The notes beneath the pieces are model-generated. The model did no database searches, was not told where the DNA came from, and saw only the letters and a program-made list of their open reading frames with translations. The position numbers were made by a program, and so were the translations under genes. A stretch of DNA of 64,000 bases, taken from positions 3,844,001 through 3,908,000 of the forward strand of contig NZ_CP107931.1 of the NCBI RefSeq assembly GCF_036023875.1. Direction: 5' to 3'. Below are positions 56,301 to 64,000 of the stretch, in pieces (within the stretch, counting starts at the first letter, position 1; each line of letters opens with the position of its first letter). The DNA comes from Mycobacterium sp. NBC_00419 (GTDB taxonomy: Bacteria; Actinomycetota; Actinomycetes; Mycobacteriales; Mycobacteriaceae).

Positions 56301-56357
56301 CGAGTGGCCACCTACGTCACGAAAATGCGCCGAATGCGTGCCGTAACTTGCCACTCG
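56301..56357. repeat. Imperfect 21-position inverted repeat
   Basis: Arms 56301-56321 (CGAGTGGCCACCTACGTCACG) would be too long to pair perfectly; 17 of 21 positions match with 56337-56357, with a 15-base loop. It lies after the dienelactone-hydrolase-like gene and before the LLM promoter, so it may act as a terminator or be a dispersed palindromic element. Confidence 0.7.
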
Positions 56358-56372
56358 CGGCTCCGAACCGGG

Positions 56373-57224
56373 CTACTTCAGCAGGGCGACGATCCGGTCC
56401 TCGGGCTTGAGCGGCTCGACGTCGGGATCAGGTTTGCCGGTCTTGGGCAGCACCGCTTCGGGGTCGGCGAACTCGCGATAGGCCTTATCCCCGGTGAGCT
56501 GGAAGAGAAGAAAGCCGGTCAACAGCGCCCGGACCGCCTTCTGGGTACCGCGATCGGACCCCGGCACGCCCAGGACCTTGGAGAACCGGCGCTTCTCGGC
56601 CAGACCGGCCGACTCGGCCTTGCTGACGACGTGCAGCACTGAACCGGGCCACGCCTGCGCCAGGTCGAGGGCATCGGTCCGCAGCGACTGCGGGTCATCC
56701 GGCGAGCTCAGGACCAGGCCCGGCACCTTCAAGGTGGCCGCGGGCTGCTGGGCGGGCGGTTTGGTGACCGAGGGGAACAGGGCGGCCACCGCCTTGGGCG
56801 CCGACTTGCCGGCCCCGGCCAGACCCGCCGCGGCGAACACCGCCGCCGAGCCGCCGAAACCGTGGCCGGCCAGGCCCAGCTTGGTGGGATGCACGCTGAT
56901 CTGACCGGGACCCAGCCGCACCCCGGTGACGATGTCCAGTGTCGTGCCCAGGTCGAACGCCAGGTTCAGCACCGACGGCGCGGGTCCGCGCTCGGTATTG
57001 GGCGCCGCCGCGACGATGCCCCAGGACGCCAGATGCTCCAGCGTTTTGACGTAGCGATCGGCGGGTGTGAGCCAATCGTGGCCGAACGCCACAGCGGGCA
57101 GATTGAACCCCGACGCCGGGGTGTAGACGATGCCCGGAAGGCCGGCAAATGCCAGGTCACCGCGCAAAACCTGATGTGGGCCGCGGCGGGTCAGCGCCGC
57201 GAAGAGCTTCCGTGTCCGGGCCAC
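56373..57224 (-). CDS. Dienelactone-hydrolase/PET-hydrolase-like protein without nucleophile serine
   Basis: 283 residues, GTG start. The alpha/beta-hydrolase fold is visible (GLPGIVYTPASGFNLPAVAF GHDWLT, GLVLSSPDDPQSL), but the nucleophile elbow reads GLAGHGFGGSAAVFAA, so the GxSxG serine is a glycine. LASWGIVAAAPNTERGPAP and the C-terminal block GSDRGTQKAVRALLTGFLLF are Rv3438-like. No signal peptide. It may be a non-catalytic or differently acting hydrolase. TACGGT (57231-57236) is 6 bases before the GTG. Divergent from glmS. Confidence 0.8.
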   Translation of the reverse strand: MARTRKLFAALTRRGPHQVLRGDLAFAGLPGIVYTPASGFNLPAVAFGHDWLTPADRYVKTLEHLASWGIVAAAPNTERGPAPSVLNLAFDLGTTLDIVTGVRLGPGQISVHPTKLGLAGHGFGGSAAVFAAAGLAGAGKSAPKAVAALFPSVTKPPAQQPAATLKVPGLVLSSPDDPQSLRTDALDLAQAWPGSVLHVVSKAESAGLAEKRRFSKVLGVPGSDRGTQKAVRALLTGFLLFQLTGDKAYREFADPEAVLPKTGKPDPDVEPLKPEDRIVALLK

Positions 57225-57265
57225 CCCATGACCGTAGCCCACCGTCTGGGCCGCCGGTGCTGCAC

Positions 57266-57271
57266 TACCCT
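57266..57271 (+). promoter_or_regulatory. -10 box of glmS (leaderless)
   Basis: TACCCT lies 7 bases before the glmS ATG. Transcription would start at or beside the A of ATG, which leaves no room for a leader, riboswitch or ribozyme. Confidence 0.55.
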
Positions 57272-57278
57272 TGGACCC

Positions 57279-59147
57279 ATGTGCGGAATCGTGGCTTACG
57301 TCGGGCATCGCCCGGCCCGCGACGTCGTGGTCGACGCATTGCGCCGCATGGAGTACCGCGGTTACGACTCGTCCGGGCTCGCTCTGCTCGACGGACATGG
57401 CGGGCTGACGGTCCGCCGCCGCGCGGGACGGCTGGCCAACCTCGAGGAGGCGCTGGCCGAGGCCGACCCCGCCGCCCTGGCCGGCACCGCGGGCCTCGGC
57501 CACACCCGGTGGGCCACCCACGGCAGGCCCACCGACCGCAACGCCCACCCGCACCGCGACGCCGCAGGCAAGTTCGCCGTCGTGCACAACGGGATCATCG
57601 AGAACTTCGCCACGCTTCGCCACGACCTGGAAGCCCAGGGGGTGGAGTTCGCCAGCGACACCGACACCGAGGTGGCTGTACACCTGGTGTCCCGGGCCTA
57701 CCACCAGGGGCCCACCGCCGGAGATTTCGTGGCCTCGGTGCTCTCGGTGCTGCGACAGCTCGAAGGCCACTTCACCCTGGTCTTCGCCAACGCCGACAGC
57801 CCGGGCACCATCGTGGCCGCCCGCCGCTCGACACCGTTGGTGGTCGGTATCGGCCAGGACGAGATGTTCCTGGGCTCCGACGTCGCCGCCTTCATCGAAT
57901 ACACCCGCGAGGCCGTCGAACTCGGCCAGGACCAGGCTGTCGTGATCACCGCCGACGGCTACCGCATCACCGACTTCGACGGCCGCGACGATGCCGCCAA
58001 TGCCCGGGTGTTCCACATCGACTGGGACCTGTCAGCCGCCGAGAAGGGCGGCTACGAGTACTTCATGCTCAAGGAGATCGCCGAGCAGCCGACGGCAGTC
58101 GCCGACACCCTGCTCGGGCACTTCGTCGACGGCCGCATCGTGCTCGACGAGCAGCGCCTGAGCGATCAGGAACTCCGCGAGGTCGACAAGGTGTTCATCG
58201 TCGCCTGCGGCACGGCATTCCATTCCGGTCTGCTGGCCAAGTACGCGATCGAGCACTGGACCCGGCTGCCCGTCGAGGTGGAACTCGCCAGTGAGTTCCG
58301 CTATCGCGACCCGGTGCTCGACCGGGGCACGCTGGTCATCGCGATCTCGCAGTCCGGCGAGACCGCCGACACCCTCGAAGCGGTTCGGCACGCCAAGACA
58401 CAGAAGGCCAAGGTGCTGGCCATCTGCAACACCAACGGCAGCCAGATTCCCCGCGAGGCCGACGCCGTCCTCTACACCCGGGCCGGACCAGAGATCGGGG
58501 TGGCGGCCACCAAGACCTTCCTGGCCCAGATCGCCGCCAACTACCTGGTCGGTCTGGCCTTGGCGCAGGCGCGCGGCACCAAGTACCCCGACGAGGTCGA
58601 ACGCGAGTACCGCGAACTGGAGTCGATGCCCGACCAGGTGGCCCGCGTGCTCGAACACATGGACTCGATCACCAAGCTCGGCCAGGCCTTTGCGGCGTCG
58701 CCTGCGGTGCTGTTCCTGGGGCGCCACGTCGGCTACCCGGTGGCGCTGGAAGGTGCGCTCAAGCTCAAGGAGTTGGCGTACATGCATGCCGAGGGCTTCG
58801 CCGCCGGGGAGCTCAAGCACGGTCCGATCGCCCTGATCGACGAAGGCCTTCCGGTGATCGTGGTGATGCCCTCGCCGAAGAATGCCGCGACGTTGCATGC
58901 CAAGCTGCTGAGCAATATCCGCGAAGTGCAGGCGCGTGGTGCCGTCACCATCGTCATCGCCGAGGAAGGCGACGACACGGTGCGCCCGTACGCTGATCAC
59001 ATCTTCGAAATCCCAGCTGTGTCAACGCTTTTCCAGCCGCTGCTATCCACGGTGCCGCTGCAGGTATTCGCCGCGGCGGTGGCGAGGGCGCGCGGCTACG
59101 ACGTGGACAAGCCGCGCAACCTGGCCAAGTCCGTCACCGTCGAATAG
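57279..59147 (+). CDS. glmS: Glutamine-fructose-6-phosphate aminotransferase
   Basis: 622 residues. MCGIVAYVGHRPARDVVVDA places the N-terminal nucleophile Cys at position 2 of the glutaminase domain; GHTRWATHGRPTDRNAHPH and VVHNGIIENF are its motifs. Two SIS sugar-isomerase domains follow (FIVACGTAFHSGLLAKYAIE, AISQSGETADTLEA, LGRHVGYPVALEGALKLKEL), ending KPRNLAKSVTVE. It makes glucosamine-6-phosphate, the first step to UDP-GlcNAc. Divergent from the Rv3438-like gene by 54 bases. Confidence 0.96.
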   Translation: MCGIVAYVGHRPARDVVVDALRRMEYRGYDSSGLALLDGHGGLTVRRRAGRLANLEEALAEADPAALAGTAGLGHTRWATHGRPTDRNAHPHRDAAGKFAVVHNGIIENFATLRHDLEAQGVEFASDTDTEVAVHLVSRAYHQGPTAGDFVASVLSVLRQLEGHFTLVFANADSPGTIVAARRSTPLVVGIGQDEMFLGSDVAAFIEYTREAVELGQDQAVVITADGYRITDFDGRDDAANARVFHIDWDLSAAEKGGYEYFMLKEIAEQPTAVADTLLGHFVDGRIVLDEQRLSDQELREVDKVFIVACGTAFHSGLLAKYAIEHWTRLPVEVELASEFRYRDPVLDRGTLVIAISQSGETADTLEAVRHAKTQKAKVLAICNTNGSQIPREADAVLYTRAGPEIGVAATKTFLAQIAANYLVGLALAQARGTKYPDEVEREYRELESMPDQVARVLEHMDSITKLGQAFAASPAVLFLGRHVGYPVALEGALKLKELAYMHAEGFAAGELKHGPIALIDEGLPVIVVMPSPKNAATLHAKLLSNIREVQARGAVTIVIAEEGDDTVRPYADHIFEIPAVSTLFQPLLSTVPLQVFAAAVARARGYDVDKPRNLAKSVTVE

Positions 59148-59292
59148 TCGCGGTCTGCTGCGCGCCACCGTGCGGCCGCGCACCAGCGGCGAGACTCCCG
59201 CCCCGAGTGCACATGAGTGCGGTGTGGGTCGGGGGTGAACACTGCGTCAGAGTGCGTCGCCAACGCCCGTCCGCCACGTAACCTGGGTTCCG

Positions 59293-60753
59293 ATGCGGCA
59301 CTACTTCACCGCCGAGGCGATCCGCGCCGCTGAGGCGCCTCTGCTGGCCAGCCTGCCGGACGGTGTTTTGATGCGCCGTGCCGCTTATGGTCTGGCCACC
59401 GCGATCGCGCGCGAGCTGGCGAGTCGGACCGGTGGCATCGCGGGCCGGCGTATCTGCGCCGTGGTCGGCTCCGGCGACAACGGCGGTGACGCCCTGTGGG
59501 CCGCGACCTTCCTGCGCCGGCGCGGCGCCGCGGCATCCGCAGTGCTGCTGAGCCCCGAGCACACCCATGCCAAGGCGCTGGCGGCATTCCGCGCCTCGGG
59601 TGGCGGAGTGGTGGCCGAGGTCGCACCCGGGACGGATCTGGTGATCGACGGTGTGGTCGGCATCTCCGGCACGGGTCCGCTTCGGCCTGCCGCGGCGGCC
59701 GTCTTCGCCGCGGTGGACGCCGCCGGCATCCCGGTGGTGGCCGTCGACATTCCCAGCGGTGTGGACGTGCACACCGGCGCCATCACGGGCCCGGCCGTGC
59801 GCGCCGCCCTCACCGTCACGTTCGGCGGTCTCAAACCCGTACACGCGCTCGCCGACTGCGGACGCGTCGAGCTTGTCGATATCGGGCTGCCACTGCCCGC
59901 TACCGATGTGATCGGGTTCGACGCCGCCGACGTCAAGGCGCGCTGGCCGGTGCCGCAGTCGCGCGACGACAAATACAGCCAAGGCGTCACCGGAATCCTG
60001 GCGGGGTCCTCGACTTACCCGGGGGCGGCAATCCTGTGCACGGGCGCCGCGGTGGCTGCGACCTCGGGCATGAAGCGCTACGCGGGTTCCGCGGCCGCCG
60101 AGGTGGTGTCGCACTGGCCCGAGGTCGTCGCCGCCCCGAGCGCCGCCGGGGCGGGCCGAGTGCAGGCCTGGGTGGTGGGACCCGGTCTGGGCACCGATGA
60201 AACCGCCTTCGAGGCACTCACTTTCGCGCTCAACACCGATCTTCCGGTGGTGGTCGACGCCGACGGTTTGACAATGCTGGCGGCCCATCCGCATCTGGTG
60301 TCCGAACGCGACGCGCCGACGGTACTGACTCCGCATGCCGGCGAGTTCGCGCGGCTGGCTTCCGGAGCCGGATGGCCGGCGACATCGGACCCGGCGGCGC
60401 CCGGGGCGGATCGGGTCGCCGCGACGCGGCGCCTGGCCGACAGTTTCGGCGCCACGGTGCTGCTCAAGGGCAACGTCACCGTCATCGCCGATCCGAGCGC
60501 TGCCGGCGGCACGGTGTACCTCAATCCCGCGGGCGGGGCGTGGGCGGCGACCGCCGGATCCGGAGATGTGCTGTCCGGCATGATCGGAGCGCTGCTGGCG
60601 GCGGGACTGCCACCGGCGCAGGCCGCCGCGGCGGCGGCGTTCGTCCATGCCCGCGCCGCCAATGCCTCGGCGGCCGACCCCGGCCCCGCGCCCGCACCCA
60701 CCTCGGCGTCGCGCATCCTTGCCCACATTCGTTCAGCTGTTGCAGGACTGTAG
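59293..60753 (+). CDS. nnrD: Bifunctional NAD(P)HX epimerase/dehydratase
   Basis: 486 residues. N-terminal YjeF_N epimerase (about 1-210: SGDNGGDALWAATFLRR, PVVAVDIPSGVDVHTGA). C-terminal ATP/ADP-dependent dehydratase of the ribokinase fold (about 220-486: GILAGSSTYPGAAILCTGAA, VVGPGLGTDETAF, LTPHAGEFARL, and the active Asp in ATAGSGDVLSGMIGALLAAG). Together they repair hydrated NAD(P)H. TAACCT (59279-59284) is 8 bases before the ATG. gadB follows by 12 bases. Confidence 0.93.
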   Translation: MRHYFTAEAIRAAEAPLLASLPDGVLMRRAAYGLATAIARELASRTGGIAGRRICAVVGSGDNGGDALWAATFLRRRGAAASAVLLSPEHTHAKALAAFRASGGGVVAEVAPGTDLVIDGVVGISGTGPLRPAAAAVFAAVDAAGIPVVAVDIPSGVDVHTGAITGPAVRAALTVTFGGLKPVHALADCGRVELVDIGLPLPATDVIGFDAADVKARWPVPQSRDDKYSQGVTGILAGSSTYPGAAILCTGAAVAATSGMKRYAGSAAAEVVSHWPEVVAAPSAAGAGRVQAWVVGPGLGTDETAFEALTFALNTDLPVVVDADGLTMLAAHPHLVSERDAPTVLTPHAGEFARLASGAGWPATSDPAAPGADRVAATRRLADSFGATVLLKGNVTVIADPSAAGGTVYLNPAGGAWAATAGSGDVLSGMIGALLAAGLPPAQAAAAAAFVHARAANASAADPGPAPAPTSASRILAHIRSAVAGL

Positions 60754-60765
60754 AGAGAAGGAACC

Positions 60766-62145
60766 ATGCCGCACGTCAAGTACCGCTCCCCGTCGATTGC
60801 ACCGGCCTACACGGGACGGTTGTCCACCGACCCGATCCCGTCGCTGCGGTTGCCGGCCGAGGCGATGGAACCTGCTGCGGCATACCGGTTCATCCACGAC
60901 GAGCTGATGCTCGACGGCAGTTCCCGGCTGAATCTTGCGACGTTCGTCACGACGTGGATGGATCCGGAAGCCGAGAAGCTGATGGCCGAGACGTTCGACA
61001 AGAACATGATCGACAAGGACGAATACCCGGCCACCGCGGCGATCGAAAGCCGCTGCATCGCAATGGTTGCCGATTTGTTCCATGCCGAGAACCTGCGCGA
61101 CGACGACGCCGCCAGCGCAGTCGGGGCATCGACGATCGGGTCGTCGGAAGCGGTGATGCTCGGCGGGCTGGCGCTGAAGTGGAAGTGGAAGGAACGCGTC
61201 GGTAAGGACTGGAAGACCCGCACGCCCAACCTGGTGATGGGCTCCAATGTTCAGGTGGTGTGGGAGAAATTCTGCCGCTACTTCGAAGTCGAGCCGCGCT
61301 ACCTGCCGATGGCCGAGGATCGCTATGTGATCACTCCCGAGCAGGTGGTCGACGCCGTCGACGAGGACACCATCGGGGTGGTCGGCATCCTGGGCACCAC
61401 CTACACCGGTGAACTCGAGCCGATCGCCGAGATCTGCGCCGCGCTGGATCAACTCGAGAAGGACAAGGGGCTCGACATCCCTGTCCACGTGGACGCCGCC
61501 AGCGGCGGGTTCGTGGCGCCGTTCCTGCATCCGGGCCTCAAATGGGATTTCCGGCTGCCCCGGGTGGCGTCGATCAACGTCAGCGGCCACAAGTTCGGAC
61601 TGACCTACCCGGGCATCGGATTCGTGGTGTGGCGCAACGCCGATGCTCTACCGGAGGACCTGGTCTTCCGGGTGAACTATCTGGGTGGGGACATGCCGAC
61701 CTTCACGCTGAACTTCTCCCGGCCGGGCAACCAGGTGGTCGGGCAGTACTACAACTTCCTGCGCCTTGGCCGCGCCGGATACACCCATGTCATGCAATCC
61801 CTGTCCGCCACCGCGCGCTGGTTGTCCGACCGACTGGAAGAGTGTCAGCACTTCCACGTCATCTCCGACGGGTCTGACATCCCGGTGGTGGCGTTCAAGC
61901 TCTCCGGCGACTTCGGCTACACCGAGTTCGACGTGTCGGCCGCGCTGCGGTCCTACGGCTGGCAGGTGCCCGCCTACACCATGCCGGAAGGCGCAGAGGA
62001 TATTTCAGTGCTGCGGGTGGTGGTGCGGGAGGGCTTCTCCGCCGACTTGGCCCGCTCGCTGTGGGAGGACCTCAACGCGGTGCTGGGTCACTTGGACGCG
62101 ACCAAGCCCAACGGCCATTTCGACCAGGAGCACTTCGCGCACTAG
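60766..62145 (+). CDS. gadB: Glutamate decarboxylase
   Basis: 459 residues of the PLP group II decarboxylases. The Schiff-base lysine is K276 in NVSGHKFGLTYPG; D243 in VHVDAASGGFVAPF pairs with the pyridine nitrogen. DEYPATAAIESRCIAMVADLF and STIGSSEAVMLGGLA are family blocks. It turns glutamate into GABA and CO2, consuming a proton and feeding acid resistance or the GABA shunt. AGAGAAGGA precedes the ATG. No gadC antiporter is present in the window. The stop overlaps the convergent YihY gene by 4 bases. Confidence 0.95.
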   Translation: MPHVKYRSPSIAPAYTGRLSTDPIPSLRLPAEAMEPAAAYRFIHDELMLDGSSRLNLATFVTTWMDPEAEKLMAETFDKNMIDKDEYPATAAIESRCIAMVADLFHAENLRDDDAASAVGASTIGSSEAVMLGGLALKWKWKERVGKDWKTRTPNLVMGSNVQVVWEKFCRYFEVEPRYLPMAEDRYVITPEQVVDAVDEDTIGVVGILGTTYTGELEPIAEICAALDQLEKDKGLDIPVHVDAASGGFVAPFLHPGLKWDFRLPRVASINVSGHKFGLTYPGIGFVVWRNADALPEDLVFRVNYLGGDMPTFTLNFSRPGNQVVGQYYNFLRLGRAGYTHVMQSLSATARWLSDRLEECQHFHVISDGSDIPVVAFKLSGDFGYTEFDVSAALRSYGWQVPAYTMPEGAEDISVLRVVVREGFSADLARSLWEDLNAVLGHLDATKPNGHFDQEHFAH

Positions 62146-63053
62146 GCGGTGGACTCCGTCGGGGTGTAGACCTCTCCGAGGTTGTCGGTCTGGACCTCGA
62201 CCACGGTGTCCGACGGGGCGTTGCGCTCCCACAGCACCGCGCCGACGCAGGCCGTGACGACCCATCCGGTGCCGATCACCCCGCACCACGTCAACAGGGC
62301 CATCGCGATCCCGATCGGCCCGAGTTCGGCCCAGCCGTCGAGCACCATCGGGAAGAAGGCCCGGCTCGACAGCGGGATGATCACGCCGTCGACCACCACG
62401 CCGGCCAGTCCGGCCAGCGCCAGGTGGACGAGACTCCGGCCGCCGTTGCGCACCAGCAGTGCCGGGGTCAACGACCAGAACAGCCACACCGGCACCTGCG
62501 CCAACACGAACATCAGCACCCGCATCTCGCTGCTGTGGTGGTGGCCGAACGTGATTCGTTCGCGGCAGACGATCATCGTCAGGTACAACGCGAACCACAG
62601 CGCGCCGCGCAGCACCCGCTGGGTCAGGCCGAACTGTTCGCGCCGCCAGGCCTTGGCGAAGATCGCGGCCACGGTGACCGCCATCGGGATTCCCCAGATC
62701 AGGAAGCCGCCGACGCCGATGAACGTCCAACTCGAGCGCAGTCCAGCGGTACTGCCGAATGCGCCGCGGACCCGGTCGCTCGTCGGATGCACCAGGCCGA
62801 GTTCCCGGATCCAGATCGTGCCGGCGCTGGCGCTCTGGGCGAAGTTCTCGACATAGCTGAAGCCGAGGATCATCAGCGGGATCACTGTCGTGAACAGCTG
62901 CACCGAGACGAGGATGCCCAGGGTGGAGCCGTCGATCTCACGGAACCTGGCCAGGGTCGCCGTCGCCAGCCGCAACTTGCGGGACGCGGCCAGGCGCCGG
63001 TAGCGCTCCTCGAGCCGAGCCCGGACGTCGCCTTGGCGGCCGACCTCGGTCAT
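62142..63053 (-). CDS. YihY/BrkB-family inner membrane protein
   Basis: 303 residues with about six membrane helices (ILVSVQLFTTVIPLMILGFS, WTFIGVGGFLIWGIPMAVTV, VVTACVGAVLWERN at the end). Arrangement fits the YihY/virulence factor BrkB family, once called ribonuclease BN. Function is unknown. Start at MTEVGRQGD by plausibility; MRSCRGVPGRSP upstream is possible. It is convergent with gadB and 66 bases downstream of the start... of the next gene's end. Confidence 0.8.
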   Translation of the reverse strand: MTEVGRQGDVRARLEERYRRLAASRKLRLATATLARFREIDGSTLGILVSVQLFTTVIPLMILGFSYVENFAQSASAGTIWIRELGLVHPTSDRVRGAFGSTAGLRSSWTFIGVGGFLIWGIPMAVTVAAIFAKAWRREQFGLTQRVLRGALWFALYLTMIVCRERITFGHHHSSEMRVLMFVLAQVPVWLFWSLTPALLVRNGGRSLVHLALAGLAGVVVDGVIIPLSSRAFFPMVLDGWAELGPIGIAMALLTWCGVIGTGWVVTACVGAVLWERNAPSDTVVEVQTDNLGEVYTPTESTA

Positions 63054-63119
63054 CGGACTACGTCCCGGAACACCCCGGCACGATCTCACACTTTCCTGGG
63101 AGCGCCGTCGAAGGGGCGG

Positions 63120-64000
63120 CTAACGGATCCGCTCTCCTGCGGGGTCGTAGATCGCCCTCAGCGACACGGTGATCGGGTAGATCTCACCGCCGACGTTGAC
63201 CGAGTAGCTGCCGGCCCGAATCCAGTCCGCGGTGACGGTGGTGTCGTCACCGGCGCGCACGTAGGCCAGTCCGACGCAGGCACCGGTGGTGGCACCCCAC
63301 GCCGCCGAGGTCACCTGGCCGGCGACCGCGCCGTCGCGCAGGATCAGCTCGCCGCCCCACAGCATCGGTTCGGGGGAGTCGACGGCGAAGCTCACCAGCC
63401 GTCGCCGCGGCCCGTCAGCCTTGGCCTTCTCCACCGCGGACCGGCCGAGGAAGTCGATGTCGGTCTTGAGCTTGCAGGCGAACAACAGGCCGGCCTCCAC
63501 CGGGTTGTCGTTGGGGGTCAGTTCGCGGCCGAAGGCGCGGTAGCCCTTCTCCAGGCGCAGCGACTCGATGGCGTAGTACCCGCCGCGACCGATGCCGAAC
63601 TGCGCGCCGGCCCGCAGCAGGTCTTCGTAGACGCCGACGGCGAACTCGGCGGGAACGTAGAGCTCCCAACCTAATTCGCCGACATAGGTGATGCGGGTCG
63701 CCCGGACGGTGGCGTAGCCCAGCGAGATCACCTGGCTGGTGGCGAACGGGAACGCGGCGTCCGAAAGGTCGGCGTCACTGAGGCTGGCCAGCAGGTCGCG
63801 CGAGCGCGGACCCATCACCCCGAACACCGCCATCGACGACGTGAGGTCGACCAGTTCAGCCTGTGCCCCGGCCGGGAGGTTGTGCGTGATGTGGTCCTTG
63901 TCCCGCTCGGTGGTGGCCGCGCTGCTGACGATCAGGAACTCACTGGCCCCGGTGCGGGTGACGGTCACGTCCGACTCGTAGGTGCCGCGTGCGTTCAGCA
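63120..64000 (-). CDS. GcvT/aminomethyltransferase-family protein, C-terminal part
   Basis: Partial: the frame stays open to the right edge (no stop, LNARGTYESDVTVTR at the edge). Recognised by VFGVMGPRSRDLLASLSDAD, GYATVRATRITYVGELGWEL Y, the YYAIESLRLEKGYRAFGREL segment and the C-terminal barrel VGGEIYPITVSLRAIYDPAG. These are the folate-binding and C-terminal domains shared by GcvT and by sarcosine/dimethylglycine dehydrogenases. TPNDNPVEAGL and KLKTDIDFLGR resemble the dehydrogenase C terminus, so it may be fused to an FAD domain outside the window. Confidence 0.82.
   Translation of the reverse strand, partial: LNARGTYESDVTVTRTGASEFLIVSSAATTERDKDHITHNLPAGAQAELVDLTSSMAVFGVMGPRSRDLLASLSDADLSDAAFPFATSQVISLGYATVRATRITYVGELGWELYVPAEFAVGVYEDLLRAGAQFGIGRGGYYAIESLRLEKGYRAFGRELTPNDNPVEAGLLFACKLKTDIDFLGRSAVEKAKADGPRRRLVSFAVDSPEPMLWGGELILRDGAVAGQVTSAAWGATTGACVGLAYVRAGDDTTVTADWIRAGSYSVNVGGEIYPITVSLRAIYDPAGERIR

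Noticed and set aside
57225..57278. glmS ribozyme or riboswitch upstream of glmS
   Set aside because: The gap to the divergent gene is only 54 bases and the -10 box stands 7 bases before the ATG, so there is no leader to hold one.
59148..59292. Strong terminator after glmS
   Set aside because: Only short palindromes such as GTGCG/CGCAC are present; none is convincing.

Overview
The window comes from a high-GC, rod-type actinobacterium, almost certainly a fast-growing Mycobacterium (Mycolicibacterium). The evidence is protein content and gene order: rplO-sppA-LCM-type methyltransferases-secY-adk-map-sigL-rslA-MarR; mmsA-fadE9-mmsB; infA to truA with cutinases; an ESX-4 type VII secretion locus; rplM-rpsI-glmM-Esp-like pair-glmS-nnrD-gadB. 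All are recognisable mycobacterial neighbourhoods. No insertion sequence, prophage, CRISPR array, tRNA or rRNA was seen.

Layout. 1-971: end of the spc ribosomal operon (rpsE, rpmD, rplO) closed by a perfect hairpin terminator. 978-6808: flavin monooxygenase, signal peptide peptidase SppA and three tandem SAM methyltransferases. 7097-11592: secY-adk-map, then the ECF sigma factor SigL with its zinc anti-sigma factor and a MarR regulator. 11691-16381: valine/methylmalonate-semialdehyde genes mmsA-fadE9-mmsB and rmlB. 16425-22518: a divergently controlled DinB-like/MarR pair, two F420-type oxidoreductases, and a two-gene signalling unit of a histidine kinase plus a receiver domain fused to a flavoprotein reductase. 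22826-27527: infA-rpmJ-rpsM-rpsK-rpsD-rpoA-rplQ-truA. 27528-31368: three cutinase-like secreted hydrolases, an EamA transporter and a CGNR regulator. 31444-40836: ESX-4 (eccB4, mycP4, eccD4, eccC4, an Rv3446c-type protein, esxU, esxT). 40896-50046: accessory metabolism, including an acetaldehyde/alcohol dehydrogenase pair beside a GAF regulator, a GH3 enzyme and a hotdog thioesterase. 50236-64000: rplM-rpsI, a small secreted protein, glmM, an EspC-like/WXG-containing pair, glmS, nnrD, gadB, a YihY membrane protein and a truncated GcvT-family protein.

Two things stand out. First, the kinase and receiver-flavoprotein pair (19299-22518) looks like a phosphorelay whose output is an enzyme rather than a transcription factor. 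Both redox CxxC motifs expected of a glutaredoxin/thioredoxin-reductase fusion have been lost. Second, an EspC-like protein ending in a YxxxE signal and its larger WXG/YxxxD partner (53486-55122) lie about 13 kb from the ESX-4 core. They carry the same GGAAC-N17-CGTC promoter that precedes esxU-esxT, which suggests a SigM-type regulon joining the secretion machine to a candidate substrate pair.

Many first genes show a TANNNT box 6-7 bases before the start codon (sppA, rmlB, eccB4, eccC4, eccD4, glmS, two cutinases and others), the signature of leaderless mycobacterial mRNAs. Several palindromic operators could be placed over these boxes.
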